Source: Pelagicoccus sp. SDUM812005
Lineage (GTDB): Bacteria; Verrucomicrobiota; Verrucomicrobiia; Opitutales; Opitutaceae
Length of the DNA: 64,000 bases
Assembly (NCBI RefSeq): GCF_031127875.1
Contig: NZ_JARXIA010000016.1
Span: 1-64,000, forward strand
Direction: 5' to 3'
In this document: positions 53,129 through 61,915 of the stretch, piece by piece
Layout of the letters: every line of letters starts with the position of its first letter
Numbering within the stretch: the first letter of the stretch is position 1
Made by a program: the position numbers and the translations under genes
Notes under the pieces: model-generated
What the model saw: the letters and a program-made list of their open reading frames with translations, nothing else
What the model was told of the DNA's origin: nothing
The model's database searches: none

Positions 53129-53824
53129 ATGACGGAATCTAGCGAATCGCTGTCGGTGTTGCAGCTGAAGGAAGTGAAGAAGGCTTACCACAGCGGGCAC
53201 GAGGACTTGGAGGTATTGAAGGACATCTCCTTCGAGGTGAAGGCAGGCGAGACGGTCTCGATCATCGGTCCTTCCGGCAGCGGCAAGACGACCTTGCTGG
53301 GCATTTGCGCGGGGCTGGACCAGCCGACCAGCGGTACGGTTTCGCTCTGCGGCTGCGATATTTCGCAACTGGGAGAGGACGAGCGAGCAGCGGTGAGAAA
53401 CGAGAGCGTGGGCTTCGTTTTTCAGAATTTCCAGCTGTTGCCGACCTTGACGGCCTTGGAGAACGTGATGGTGCCTCTGGAGTTGCGCGGCGAGAAGGGG
53501 GCGAGAAAGCGGGCCGAGGAGCTGCTGGAGAAAGTGGGCCTCGGCGAGCGCAAGTCCCACTATCCGATCCAGCTTTCCGGCGGCGAGCAGCAGCGAGTGG
53601 CATTGGCCCGCGCTTTCGTCAACCGGCCTCGCATCCTCTTCGCGGACGAGCCGACGGGCAATCTCGACTCGGAAACGAGTCTGCCGATCGTGGATTTGCT
53701 CTTCGATCTGAACAAGACGGCCGGCACCACCCTGGTGCTGGTGACGCACGATCTGGAGTTGGCTCGCACGACGAACCGTTTGCTGCGCATCGAGCGCGGG
53801 CGCTTGCAGGAGTTGGAGGCATGA
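53129..53824 (+). CDS. ybbA: ABC transporter ATP-binding protein, YbbA/LolD-like
   Basis: From the ATG at 53129 (MTESSESLSVLQL) the product is 231 aa. It shows Walker A GPSGSGKTTLL, Q-loop FVFQNFQLLPTLT, signature LSGGEQQR, Walker B ILFADEPTGNLD and the H-loop in LVTHD. The family (MacB/LolD type) powers FtsX-like permeases. It overlaps the permease gene by 4 nt, so the two make one transporter. Together with the divergent esterase it suggests a role in envelope lipid handling, as proposed for the E. coli cluster. Confidence 0.94.
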   Translation: MTESSESLSVLQLKEVKKAYHSGHEDLEVLKDISFEVKAGETVSIIGPSGSGKTTLLGICAGLDQPTSGTVSLCGCDISQLGEDERAAVRNESVGFVFQNFQLLPTLTALENVMVPLELRGEKGARKRAEELLEKVGLGERKSHYPIQLSGGEQQRVALARAFVNRPRILFADEPTGNLDSETSLPIVDLLFDLNKTAGTTLVLVTHDLELARTTNRLLRIERGRLQELEA

Positions 53825-56388
53825 GCGCGGTCAAGCCGAAGCGAGCGTCTGGGGCCTGGATCTTTCTGATGGCTTGGCGGGATATGCGCCGGGCCAAGCG
53901 CCAGCTCACTTTGTTCGCCCTAGCGGTGGTCGCCGGGGTAGCGGCTTTGGTCGCGATCAATTCCTTCCGGGCGAACCTGGAGAGCGAGATGGATCGCCAA
54001 TCGCGCAGCTTGCTGGGCGCGGACGTCGAATACGACGCGAAGGTGCCGTTCAGCGCCAAAGCCGAATCGCTGATTTCCATGGTCCCGGCGGAAGCGATCG
54101 CTCGCGAGATCAAGTTCGCCACGATGGCCTATTTCCCGACTAAGGACGATACGCGCATCGTGCGGGCCCATGCCATGGAGGGAGGTTTTCCTTGGTATGG
54201 GAAATTGGATACGGTGCCGCCGGGGCTAAGGGTTGCTGGAAGCAGCGAACCGGTGGCCTTGCTGGAGGAGAGCTTGATGTTGCAGTTCGATTTGAAGGTG
54301 GGGGATCCTATCAAGATCGGAGAGCAGGAATTTGAGATTATAGGGGAAGTGCTGCGGGTGCCCGGGGAAGGATCCTTCACCGGTTCTTTCGCTCCGCGGG
54401 TACTGATTCCAATGAGATTCTTCGAGGCCACGGGGCTATCGCAGTACGGAAGTAGGCTGCAGTACTACGCGTATCAGAAATTCGACGACTTGATGGCGGA
54501 GCCAAGTTTGGAGGTGCTGAAAAGCCTGAAGGACGAACTGGAGGCGATGGATGTCGACGTGGATACGGTGGAGGACCAGCGGCGTCGGGTAGGGCGTACC
54601 TTGGACGGGATGAACAGCTTTCTCAGCATGGTCGGATTTGTCGCTCTCTTGTTGGGCGGCGTGGCCATCGCGGGCGCGGTGCAGGTTTATCTCAAGGCCA
54701 AGACGGATGCGGTGGCCATCTTGCGCTGTCTCGGAGCAAGCACGCGGCAAGCGATGTTGATCTACTGTATCCAGATTTCCGTAGTCGGTTTGCTTGGCTG
54801 CTTGAGCGGGGCGGTGCTGGGCGTATCGATCCAGTCCTTTTTGCCCGAGCTGATGAAGACCTTCCTGCCCTTGGAGCTGCAGGTCGAGATTTCCTGGAGC
54901 AGCATTTTTCTGAGTCTGCTGTTTGGCTGGTTTTTCACGAGCCTCTTCGCCTTCTTGCCGTTGCTGCCGCTGCGACGCGTTTCGCCGCTGCGGGCCATTC
55001 GGGCTTCGGTAGAAGCGAGCGGCAAGGCGTGGCGGGATTTGCCCTTCCTGGGAGTTGTAGTGGGGCTGTTGATACTGGCTGCGGTATTCACCGTTACGCA
55101 AACGCGCACGCTCGAGCAAGCCCTGGGCTTTTTCGGGGGAATTCTGGCCGCGATGCTGCTGTTGGCCGGGATTGGCTGGCTGCTTCGGTTTAGCTTGAAG
55201 CGCATGAGCGTGGCGGGCTTGCCCTACGTTTGGCGGCAAGGCCTTTCCAATCTGCACCGTCCCAACAACCGCACTACCATGCTGGTGGTGACGCTAGGGA
55301 TGGGGGCGTTTCTGATCTATACGATTTACATCAGCGAGCAAAGCATGCTGCGGCAAGGCGAGCTGGCAGACAACGAGGGGCAGCCCAACGTGATACTGTT
55401 CGACATCCAGCCGGACCAAATGGCAGGGGTGCAGAAAGTGATCGATGAGCTAGGCGTCGAGGCGATTCGTCCCGCTCCGATCGTGACCATGCGCTTGCAA
55501 AGCTTGAACGGGCAGACGGCTGAGGAGTTGATCGACGACCCGAACCGGAAGATCGAACGGTGGGCGGCGCGACGCGAGTACCGCTCGACGTATCGGGACT
55601 ACATTCGCGAGGACGAAGAGCTGACCAGCGGAGTCTTTACGCCAGAGGCCACGCTCGATTCCGGGGCTCCGATTCCGGTCTCTGTGGAGCAGCGAGTGGT
55701 CGATGCCCTGAAGCTGAAGCTCGGCGACAGGATTGTTTGGGACGTGCAGGGGCTTCCTATCGAAACGGAAGTGACCAGTATCCGAAAAGTGGATTGGCGC
55801 GAGATGAAGCCCAACTTTTTCGTGGTCTTTCCTGCGGGCGTCTTGGAGGCGGCCCCGGCTTTTTTCGTGACGGCGGCCCATGCTCAAGACAAGGAAACGC
55901 TGGTGGCCCTGCAGTCGAACGTGGTTAAGCAGTTTCCCAACGTGTCGGCGGTCAATCTGACGATGGTGCTGGAGAGCCTGCGGGAGATTTTCGACAAGAT
56001 CAGCTTCGTGATTCGCTTCATGGCTTCCTTTACGATCGTGACCGGCCTGATTGCCCTGATGGCCTCGGTGATCACGAGCCGCTACCAGCGGGCCCGGGAG
56101 AGCGCTTTGCTGCGGACCATCGGCGCATCCGCAAAGCAAATACGCGGCATCATGGGAGTGGAGTACGCCTTGGTGGGAATCATCGCTGGTCTTGCCGGGG
56201 TGGGTTTGTCGTTGATCTCCGGGTGGGCAGTCACGAAATACGCACTGAAGGTCGAACTCTTCATTCCTTGGGGAGTGACGGCGGCGACCGTTTTGCTGGT
56301 GGCAGCGATGACTTGGGCGACAGGCATGCTGAACAGCCTTGGAATCGCCAAGCAGTCGCCCATGGAATCGATTCGCAGCGAAGCTTAA
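53821..56388 (+). CDS. ybbP: FtsX-like ABC transporter permease, YbbP type
   Basis: The product is 855 aa. It has one N-terminal membrane segment (about 29-48), a periplasmic MacB-like domain, then three membrane segments of the first FtsX domain (MVGFVALLLGGVAIAGAVQVYL ... WSSIFLSLLFGWFFTS, about 265-385). Further segments lie at about 408-470, followed by a second periplasmic domain, and the second FtsX domain is near the end (FMASFTIVTGLIALMASVI; GMLNSLGIAKQSPMESIRSE). This double-FtsX layout is that of YbbP. No helper fusion protein is encoded nearby. Confidence 0.92.
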   Translation: MSAVKPKRASGAWIFLMAWRDMRRAKRQLTLFALAVVAGVAALVAINSFRANLESEMDRQSRSLLGADVEYDAKVPFSAKAESLISMVPAEAIAREIKFATMAYFPTKDDTRIVRAHAMEGGFPWYGKLDTVPPGLRVAGSSEPVALLEESLMLQFDLKVGDPIKIGEQEFEIIGEVLRVPGEGSFTGSFAPRVLIPMRFFEATGLSQYGSRLQYYAYQKFDDLMAEPSLEVLKSLKDELEAMDVDVDTVEDQRRRVGRTLDGMNSFLSMVGFVALLLGGVAIAGAVQVYLKAKTDAVAILRCLGASTRQAMLIYCIQISVVGLLGCLSGAVLGVSIQSFLPELMKTFLPLELQVEISWSSIFLSLLFGWFFTSLFAFLPLLPLRRVSPLRAIRASVEASGKAWRDLPFLGVVVGLLILAAVFTVTQTRTLEQALGFFGGILAAMLLLAGIGWLLRFSLKRMSVAGLPYVWRQGLSNLHRPNNRTTMLVVTLGMGAFLIYTIYISEQSMLRQGELADNEGQPNVILFDIQPDQMAGVQKVIDELGVEAIRPAPIVTMRLQSLNGQTAEELIDDPNRKIERWAARREYRSTYRDYIREDEELTSGVFTPEATLDSGAPIPVSVEQRVVDALKLKLGDRIVWDVQGLPIETEVTSIRKVDWREMKPNFFVVFPAGVLEAAPAFFVTAAHAQDKETLVALQSNVVKQFPNVSAVNLTMVLESLREIFDKISFVIRFMASFTIVTGLIALMASVITSRYQRARESALLRTIGASAKQIRGIMGVEYALVGIIAGLAGVGLSLISGWAVTKYALKVELFIPWGVTAATVLLVAAMTWATGMLNSLGIAKQSPMESIRSEA

Positions 56389-56499
56389 TTGGGAGAGTTA
56401 AATTCGGCTGGATTGCGGGTGCCGGTTCGAATAAATTTAGGCTGAGTGGAGTCTTAGCGGTCAACCACTCCTAGGATATTAACTCTACCCAGAAGTCCG

Positions 56500-57399
56500 A
56501 TGTCGCGTACCTTGCTTGCTGTTGTATTCGCCCTTGCTCTGCTTTTCTCCGCTTCCCTGGAGGCGAAGCGGTTCAATATCCTCGTTAACGCTGAGGCGGA
56601 CGAGGAATATTTGGAACGCGTAAAAGACCTGGATTACCAAACCTATCATTTTATCCGCGGCCATTTTTTTGGTGGAGCGACCCGGGACAAAGGAATGGAG
56701 AGCGCTGCCTTTGAGGAACTTGCCGAATCCCTTGCGGCCACGCTGAAGAAGCAGAGCTTCTATCCCGAGCCCGACAAGGAAAAGGGCGATCTGATGATCA
56801 TGCTCTCCTGGGGGAGAACGGCGACGGATCCCGACTACCGCGAGCTCCAGGGTTTCATGAATTATGAGGAAACCCTAACCCAGGCTCAGCGCGAAAAGCG
56901 GGACAAGGAGGGTGGGGAGTTACAGCTCTCGGCTCCGGGCACACCTCAGGAGACTCCCTCGCTTGGCGAAATGTTCGATGCCGCGAACGTGGGACGAAGC
57001 CAATATTGGGGAACGCAGTTCAAGACACCGAATTCGATGAACATTCACCTGCTCGGTCTCGAGGACGATTTGGAGATGGAATTCGAATCGACGGTGAGAC
57101 GGGACAGCCTGTGGGATGTTTTAGATGAGGAGCGATATTTCGTGATCCTGAACGCGTTCGACTACCAGCACTTCCTAGAAAAGAAGGAGCTGAAGCTGGT
57201 GTGGCGGGTGCGTTATAACACGAGGGCGGTGGGGATCGGCTTCAAGAAAGCTTTCGAGTCGATGAACGATGCTGTTTCCGGCGTGATCGGCCTAAATATG
57301 GACAAGATTACAACGGTTAAAGGAGATACGCGAGGCTCGGTGAAGCTGGGTGATATCGAAGTGCTTGAAACGGGAAAGAAGGCGGAGGAGTCACCTTAA
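56500..57399 (+). CDS. Exported protein of unknown function
   Basis: The product is 299 aa with a signal peptide (MSRTLLAVVFALALLFSASLEA). The mature protein begins KRFNILVNAEADEEYLERVKDLDYQTY, which resembles small lipoprotein-like DUF4136 domains (an N-terminal strand, then a helical FEELAESLAATLKKQSF region). The resemblance is weak and I do not assign the family. The middle is charged and contains a Gln/Glu-rich stretch. It lies 111 nt after the permease gene and is probably independent. Confidence 0.78.
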   Translation: MSRTLLAVVFALALLFSASLEAKRFNILVNAEADEEYLERVKDLDYQTYHFIRGHFFGGATRDKGMESAAFEELAESLAATLKKQSFYPEPDKEKGDLMIMLSWGRTATDPDYRELQGFMNYEETLTQAQREKRDKEGGELQLSAPGTPQETPSLGEMFDAANVGRSQYWGTQFKTPNSMNIHLLGLEDDLEMEFESTVRRDSLWDVLDEERYFVILNAFDYQHFLEKKELKLVWRVRYNTRAVGIGFKKAFESMNDAVSGVIGLNMDKITTVKGDTRGSVKLGDIEVLETGKKAEESP

Positions 57400-57461
57400 T
57401 CCCGGATCGATCCTGACGCGCGTCGGCGGGAGTTGGATCCCGCAGGGCGTGCAGGATCGCG

Positions 57462-60329
57462 TCAGTTGACTTTCGGGCTTTGCTGCGGGCCGAGGTAGTT
57501 GGGCTTGAGGTTTCCGGTGTCGATCAGGATCTTCTGCAAGGTGGTGGCGGGATCGACGCAGTAGATGCGCAGGGTGTGGTGGCCCGCTTCTTCAACCGTG
57601 TGATGGGTCGTTGCGGGCCGGACGGCATCCTTGACGGACTCTTGCCAGAGGTGGTGGGCGCGATTTTCGTGCAGGTCGACGATTTGCGGTTCTTCGTCGC
57701 CGAGGGCGATTGAGAAACGGAGCCCGCGATCGGGGGCGATCGGCCAAGTCGGGTTCCAGAGGGTCTGGATGGAAAGCGTTCCGCTGGTGAAGAGGGTGAG
57801 ATCGTATTCCAAGTAAGGAGCTTTGCTCGGGTCTTCGAAGGAACGATCTGTGATCGGAAAAACGGATACGGAATCTCCGGTACGGCCGAGTTCGGGTATG
57901 GCTTCCCAAGCGAGTCCGTCGACGTCGCGCTTGCGGCTGTAGTTGGCCGCGTCGATGGAGAGGTAGCCGTCGGTTTCGACGAAGCCTTTCAGGTTCGCAA
58001 CTGATTGCTGGTGTGCCGTGACGGCGATATGGGCGCCGCCCCAGCCGGTGCCGCGCACCATTACGTGTCCGCTATGCGTGCCTTCTGGGAGTTGGCTCCA
58101 ATCTATGGATACGCTTAGGCGACGCTGGCTTTCGATGGTGCCGGACGATTGGCTGAGCTGGATCCAAGGGGCGGAAGGGCTTGCCTGAAACTCGAAGGGA
58201 AGGGTGCCTTTGTTGAAAACTTCGATATAGTATTCGCTTTGGCCGTTACGATAGAAGTGGGGCAGAGCGTAGGAATTTCCTTCCGCGGGCCAGGCGGCTT
58301 CCATGCCTTCCACTGCGACTCCCATGTCCGCCACGGCGTTGGGACGGTTGTAGAAAAGAGGCGGCAGCGTGTCGGCGGGAGGATTGTTCCAATGCGTGTA
58401 TCCAATGCGTGGTTGCGACATCATGTGGTTCCATTTGCCGCCGGTCGCATCGCCGTGGAAGAGGTCCTGCAATTCCTTGTTCAGGTCGAAATAGGCTTCT
58501 GCTTGTTTCGCCTGTTCGTTGGTGGTGGCCCGGCCTTGCTTGGCGTAGAGGTGGTTCCGGGCTTGGGCAATGTACATCTGAGTGATGGCGGCGGAGGCTT
58601 TCACTGGGTAGTAGACCAGCTGGAAAAAGGCTGACTTGGCAGGTTCGGGAGTGCGGGCGTAGAGAGCTTCGGCGCGTTCGACTAGGTCCGCCAGCTCCGC
58701 TTCGACGCGCTCCGCTTCGCGGTAGTTGAGCAAGCTGTAGGTATCGGCCGCTTGCAGCTCGGGCTTGCGTCGGGCGTTGTGCCGCGTGTAGGCGGTGAGG
58801 AGCTCGCCGATTTCCGCGGCATTGTCCGGGCCGAAGGCGCTTTCGGCGAATAGGCGAGGGTAGTCCGGGATGCGTTCCTTGGGCCAGTCTTCGATGTCCC
58901 AGGCGAGGTCGAGGAAATAGGTGATGGGGAGTTCCTGCGGCTTTAGGTCGCCGACGTTGGTGAGCCAGATCTTGTTGGCGTCGTAGGCGTCGGCGAGGTT
59001 CATCTGTTCCCAGACTTTGGCGATTTGGGTTACGTTGGTCCAGCGGTAGGATCTCGGTCCGCCCACGTAGTCGAAATGGTAATACACCCCAGCTCCGCCG
59101 GCCCGCTTGCGTTCTTCGGGGGTGGGGAGACGGCGAATGTTGCCCCAGTTGTCGTCGCACCAGAGCAGTATCACGTCGTCAGGTACGCGCATGCCGCTCT
59201 CGTAGTAGCCTTGGACTTCCTTGTACAGGGCCCAGACTTGAGGGACCTCGGTGATGTCGCGGTCGTGGAAGACTTCGGTCAGTATTTTCCGTTGAGAGTC
59301 GACGATCTTTTCCAGGAGGTCGATGTCTTCGGTTTCGGACATGGGAGTGTCGGCCTGGCCGCGCATGCCGATGGTGTAGATCGAATCGTAGGGTTTGTTG
59401 CGTTCGGCGCCTTCCTTCCAGAAAGCGTCGAGTCGGTCCGGGTTGCGGGCGTAGTCCCAGGGGCCCTCGCCGTAGCGGTCCCATTCCTTGTCGGCCCGCA
59501 TCATGGGCTCGTGATGGGAGGTGCTCATGACGATCCCGTACTTGTGGGCGAGCACCATGTTTTGCTCGTCGTCGTCGGCGAAGGCGTTGTTCCACATGGC
59601 GGGCCAGAGGAAATTGGACTTGAGCCGCAGGAGGAGCTCGAAAACGTGCACGTAAAATTCGTGGGTGTAGTTTCCATAGTTTTCCTGCACCCATCCGGTC
59701 AAGGCGGGGGCTTCGTCGTTGAGAAAGATTCCGCGGTACTGGACCTTGGGGGCGTCCTGGAGTTTGGTGTCGGCCTTGACGTAGAGCGTAGGAGATTGCT
59801 TCGCCGGCACGTCCGCCCACCAATGCCAAGGGGAAACGCCGATTTGCTCGGAGAGGTCGTAGACCCCGAAAATGGCGCCGCGCCTATCGCTGCCAGCGAT
59901 CACAAGGGCTTTTTCGATGCCTTTAGCGGGCTTGTCTACCAATTCGATGTGGTAGGCTTCCCACTTGTCTTGAATTGCGGATACGTCGATTTTTTCTGCG
60001 GCTACCAGTTGGTCGATCAGCGCGGAGCGCCCGACGGTCCCTACGATAACGGCGGTTTTTCCCAGTTCCTTGGGAGAATGCAGGAGGGCGGGCTTGCGTC
60101 CGGTGACGCGTTGGAAGTCTGTTTGCAGGTCCCCAGTGGCTCGGACCAATCCCCAATGGTCGTCGGCGTCGACGTAGAGGTCGATCAGCTGGCCGTCGGC
60201 CGCGAGCTGGAGTCCGCCGCGCTCCTTCGTCGTGGAGATGTAGGCGGGGTCGCCGAGGGCGTGGCCGCTGCTGGTTGCGAGCAGGGCAAGTAGGGAAGCG
60301 AGGGTGACGCGTAGGGCGAGGCTTATCAT
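57462..60329 (-). CDS. Secreted glycoside hydrolase family 115 (xylan alpha-1,2-glucuronidase)
   Basis: The product is 955 aa with a signal peptide (about 1-24). GH115 enzymes remove glucuronic or 4-O-methylglucuronic acid side chains from xylan. Family patterns are KVQYRGIFLNDEAPALTGW, NFLWPAMWNNAFADDD, STSHHEPMMRADKEW, VWALYKEVQGYYESG and LLWCDDNWGNIRRLPT, in the middle catalytic part (about 195-460). A helical domain follows (about 500-610). The C-terminal beta domains include a part with WNNPPADTLPP and a carbohydrate-binding-like end. No other xylan gene is close, so it is an isolated polysaccharide gene. Confidence 0.92.
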   Translation of the reverse strand: MISLALRVTLASLLALLATSSGHALGDPAYISTTKERGGLQLAADGQLIDLYVDADDHWGLVRATGDLQTDFQRVTGRKPALLHSPKELGKTAVIVGTVGRSALIDQLVAAEKIDVSAIQDKWEAYHIELVDKPAKGIEKALVIAGSDRRGAIFGVYDLSEQIGVSPWHWWADVPAKQSPTLYVKADTKLQDAPKVQYRGIFLNDEAPALTGWVQENYGNYTHEFYVHVFELLLRLKSNFLWPAMWNNAFADDDEQNMVLAHKYGIVMSTSHHEPMMRADKEWDRYGEGPWDYARNPDRLDAFWKEGAERNKPYDSIYTIGMRGQADTPMSETEDIDLLEKIVDSQRKILTEVFHDRDITEVPQVWALYKEVQGYYESGMRVPDDVILLWCDDNWGNIRRLPTPEERKRAGGAGVYYHFDYVGGPRSYRWTNVTQIAKVWEQMNLADAYDANKIWLTNVGDLKPQELPITYFLDLAWDIEDWPKERIPDYPRLFAESAFGPDNAAEIGELLTAYTRHNARRKPELQAADTYSLLNYREAERVEAELADLVERAEALYARTPEPAKSAFFQLVYYPVKASAAITQMYIAQARNHLYAKQGRATTNEQAKQAEAYFDLNKELQDLFHGDATGGKWNHMMSQPRIGYTHWNNPPADTLPPLFYNRPNAVADMGVAVEGMEAAWPAEGNSYALPHFYRNGQSEYYIEVFNKGTLPFEFQASPSAPWIQLSQSSGTIESQRRLSVSIDWSQLPEGTHSGHVMVRGTGWGGAHIAVTAHQQSVANLKGFVETDGYLSIDAANYSRKRDVDGLAWEAIPELGRTGDSVSVFPITDRSFEDPSKAPYLEYDLTLFTSGTLSIQTLWNPTWPIAPDRGLRFSIALGDEEPQIVDLHENRAHHLWQESVKDAVRPATTHHTVEEAGHHTLRIYCVDPATTLQKILIDTGNLKPNYLGPQQSPKVN

Positions 60330-60533
60330 GGTAGGAAATTCGATTCTAGTTAGGGTGGACGGGGGGAGCGGAAAAGGTGCCTAGCGATCTGGGCGAAATT
60401 TGGAACAGCTTTTCAGGTCAACGTTTACCAGGTCGGCGAGCTTCGCAATTAAGCGTCGCCAATTATGCCGATGCATAGCGGGGGAGCGCGCGCGGGCTGG
60501 ACTTGGGCGAATTCTTGAAGCAAGGCTAGGGGC

Positions 60534-61469
60534 GTGTACATGGACTATGCTATAGCGCTGGGAATTGGGGTTGGTTTGGATTTCGTCTTGGGCGATCCGC
60601 GCAAGATGCCGCATATCGTGAAGCTGGTCGGAATGCTGGCGGTCGAAGGTGAAAAGCGATTGGTGGCGAGCTTGGGACGCAGCGTATTCGCCGGACTGAT
60701 ACTTTGGCTAGGGATCGCTGCGATCTGCGTGGGCGGCTACCTGCTGCTCGCTGCGGGGGCGGAGGCGCTGGGCCACTGGGCGAAATTGCTGCTGGATGGC
60801 GTCTTGCTGTTCCAGTGCATCGCCTACCGAGACCTGGTGAAGCACGTGGTGGCGGTGAAGCGCGGGCTGGATCGCAGTCTGCAAGCCGGCCGCCAGCGGG
60901 TTTCCTGGATCGTGGGGCGGGATACGGAGCGGATGGAGGAGGACGACGTTTGCCGCGCCGCTATCGAGAGCGGGGCGGAAAACCTGAACGACGCGGTGAT
61001 CGCCCCGCTGTTTTGGTTTGCCCTTTTCGGCCCGCTGGGAGCCTTGCTGTTCCGCTTGAGCAATACTTTGGACGCGATGGTGGGCCACCGTACGGCGCGG
61101 TTCGAGCAGCTCGGCAAGGTGTCCGCCCGCATCGACGACGCGCTGAACTACTTTCCCGCCCGCCTCTGTTGCTTGCTGCTCTTGAAGCTGAACGAAGCCC
61201 GGCATTGGCGTCGGCTCAAGGGAGATGCGGTGAAGCATCCCAGCTTCAACGCCGGTTGGCCGGAAGCCGCCATGGCCAAGCGGCTCGGCGTGGTTATCGG
61301 GGGCCGCATGTACGAGAAAGGAAAGCTGGTGCAGACGGCGGAGATGAACCAGGGGGCTCGCCAGCCGGGTCGGGCCGACATTCTCAGGGCGACGGAATTG
61401 ATGGGGGTCGCCTACGCGAAATGCCTCGGATTGATCCTGGCGGCATGGCTGGTGGCGGGGGTGCTTTGA
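60534..61469 (+). CDS. cbiB: Adenosylcobinamide-phosphate synthase CbiB
   Basis: The product is 311 aa from the GTG at 60534, or 309 aa from the ATG at 60540. It is an inner-membrane protein with about four to five membrane segments. The family N-terminus LDFVLGDPRKMPHIVKLVG and the central motifs GRDTERM and AAIESGAENLNDAVIAPLFWF identify CbiB. It attaches aminopropanol phosphate to cobyric acid in cobalamin assembly or salvage. It lies just upstream of the cobalamin riboswitch and BtuB-like receptor. No other cob genes are in the window, so they may follow further right. Confidence 0.93.
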   Translation: MYMDYAIALGIGVGLDFVLGDPRKMPHIVKLVGMLAVEGEKRLVASLGRSVFAGLILWLGIAAICVGGYLLLAAGAEALGHWAKLLLDGVLLFQCIAYRDLVKHVVAVKRGLDRSLQAGRQRVSWIVGRDTERMEEDDVCRAAIESGAENLNDAVIAPLFWFALFGPLGALLFRLSNTLDAMVGHRTARFEQLGKVSARIDDALNYFPARLCCLLLLKLNEARHWRRLKGDAVKHPSFNAGWPEAAMAKRLGVVIGGRMYEKGKLVQTAEMNQGARQPGRADILRATELMGVAYAKCLGLILAAWLVAGVL

Positions 61470-61472
61470 ACT

Positions 61473-61490
61473 AATTACAAGTTTGTAATT
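61473..61490. promoter_or_regulatory. Dyad AATTACAA-GT-TTGTAATT between cbiB and the cobalamin riboswitch
   Basis: Perfect 8-bp arms with a 2-nt centre lie 3 nt after the cbiB stop. There is no T run, so it is not a terminator. Its inner 16 nt share both arms with the dyad at 34651-34666. It may be an operator for the downstream btuB transcription unit. Confidence 0.45.
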
Positions 61491-61529
61491 GATTAACCTT
61501 GCTAATGCTTTTCCGATTCGGCTTAAGGG

Positions 61530-61635
61530 AGTCGTTCTTTATCAATTGAATCGATTCGTCGACAGGAAACGCCGTTAGAACCGGCGACAGTCGCGCTACG
61601 GTAACAAGTCACAAGCCCGTGCATCACCTTGGTAA
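61530..61635 (+). promoter_or_regulatory. Cobalamin riboswitch (compact form)
   Basis: The conserved core is visible in order. GGAAAC at 61565 leads into the short stem CGCCG/CGGCG (61570-61586). ACAGTCGCGCTACGGTAAC (61587-61605) corresponds to the conserved CxGTCxCGCxACxGTAA segment. AAGTCACAAGCCCGTGC (61606-61622) is a B12-box-like element. There is almost no insertion between GTAAC and AAGTC, so the usual peripheral stem is absent. The place upstream of a BtuB-like receptor fits. The 5' boundary is approximate. Confidence 0.78.
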
Positions 61636-61863
61636 GGTTTTGCGCTTCGCTCTGCGGAGTAGGGGGAGGTTTCCCAATGGAATTCAATTGGGATGCAAAC
61701 TTGGAGTCCGACCACTGCCTACGAATCCTACCCGCCTTTTCGGTTTCCGGAAAGGCACGCAACTTGTCGCTAGAGCAAGAGGGTAACGCTTATGCTTCGC
61801 ATGGCAGTCGACTGTGGTTGAGCCTTTTTCAAGGAGAAAGGGGAGATCCGGGTCGTTCGGTCC
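61636..61863 (+). other. Long leader of the btuB gene with stable hairpins
   Basis: No gene is supported here, although one short frame is open. Two hairpins stand out: TCCCAAT/ATTGGGA (61672-61693, 8-nt loop) and GCCTTTTCGG/CCGGAAAGGC (61734-61756, 3-nt loop, one G-T pair). A second B12-box-like string (AGTCCGACCACTGCC) starts near 61705. These may form the link between the riboswitch and the start-codon hairpin. Confidence 0.5.
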
Positions 61864-61915
61864 TGTTCGATGCTGGGCGCCTTTTTTTGTTTAGCGGCGC
61901 TCCTCACATCGAACA
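61864..61915 (+). promoter_or_regulatory. Start-codon hairpin of btuB, candidate expression platform
   Basis: TGTTCGATG (61864-61872) pairs perfectly with CATCGAACA (61907-61915), and inside it GCGCC (61877-61881) can pair with GGCGC (61896-61900). The 3' arm ends directly at the ATG of btuB. No Shine-Dalgarno sequence is visible in the exposed parts. The fold would hide the ribosome entry site. Confidence 0.6.

Noticed and set aside
61523-61762. 79-aa minus-strand frame across the riboswitch
   Set aside because: It is antisense to the conserved cobalamin aptamer and has no family signal.
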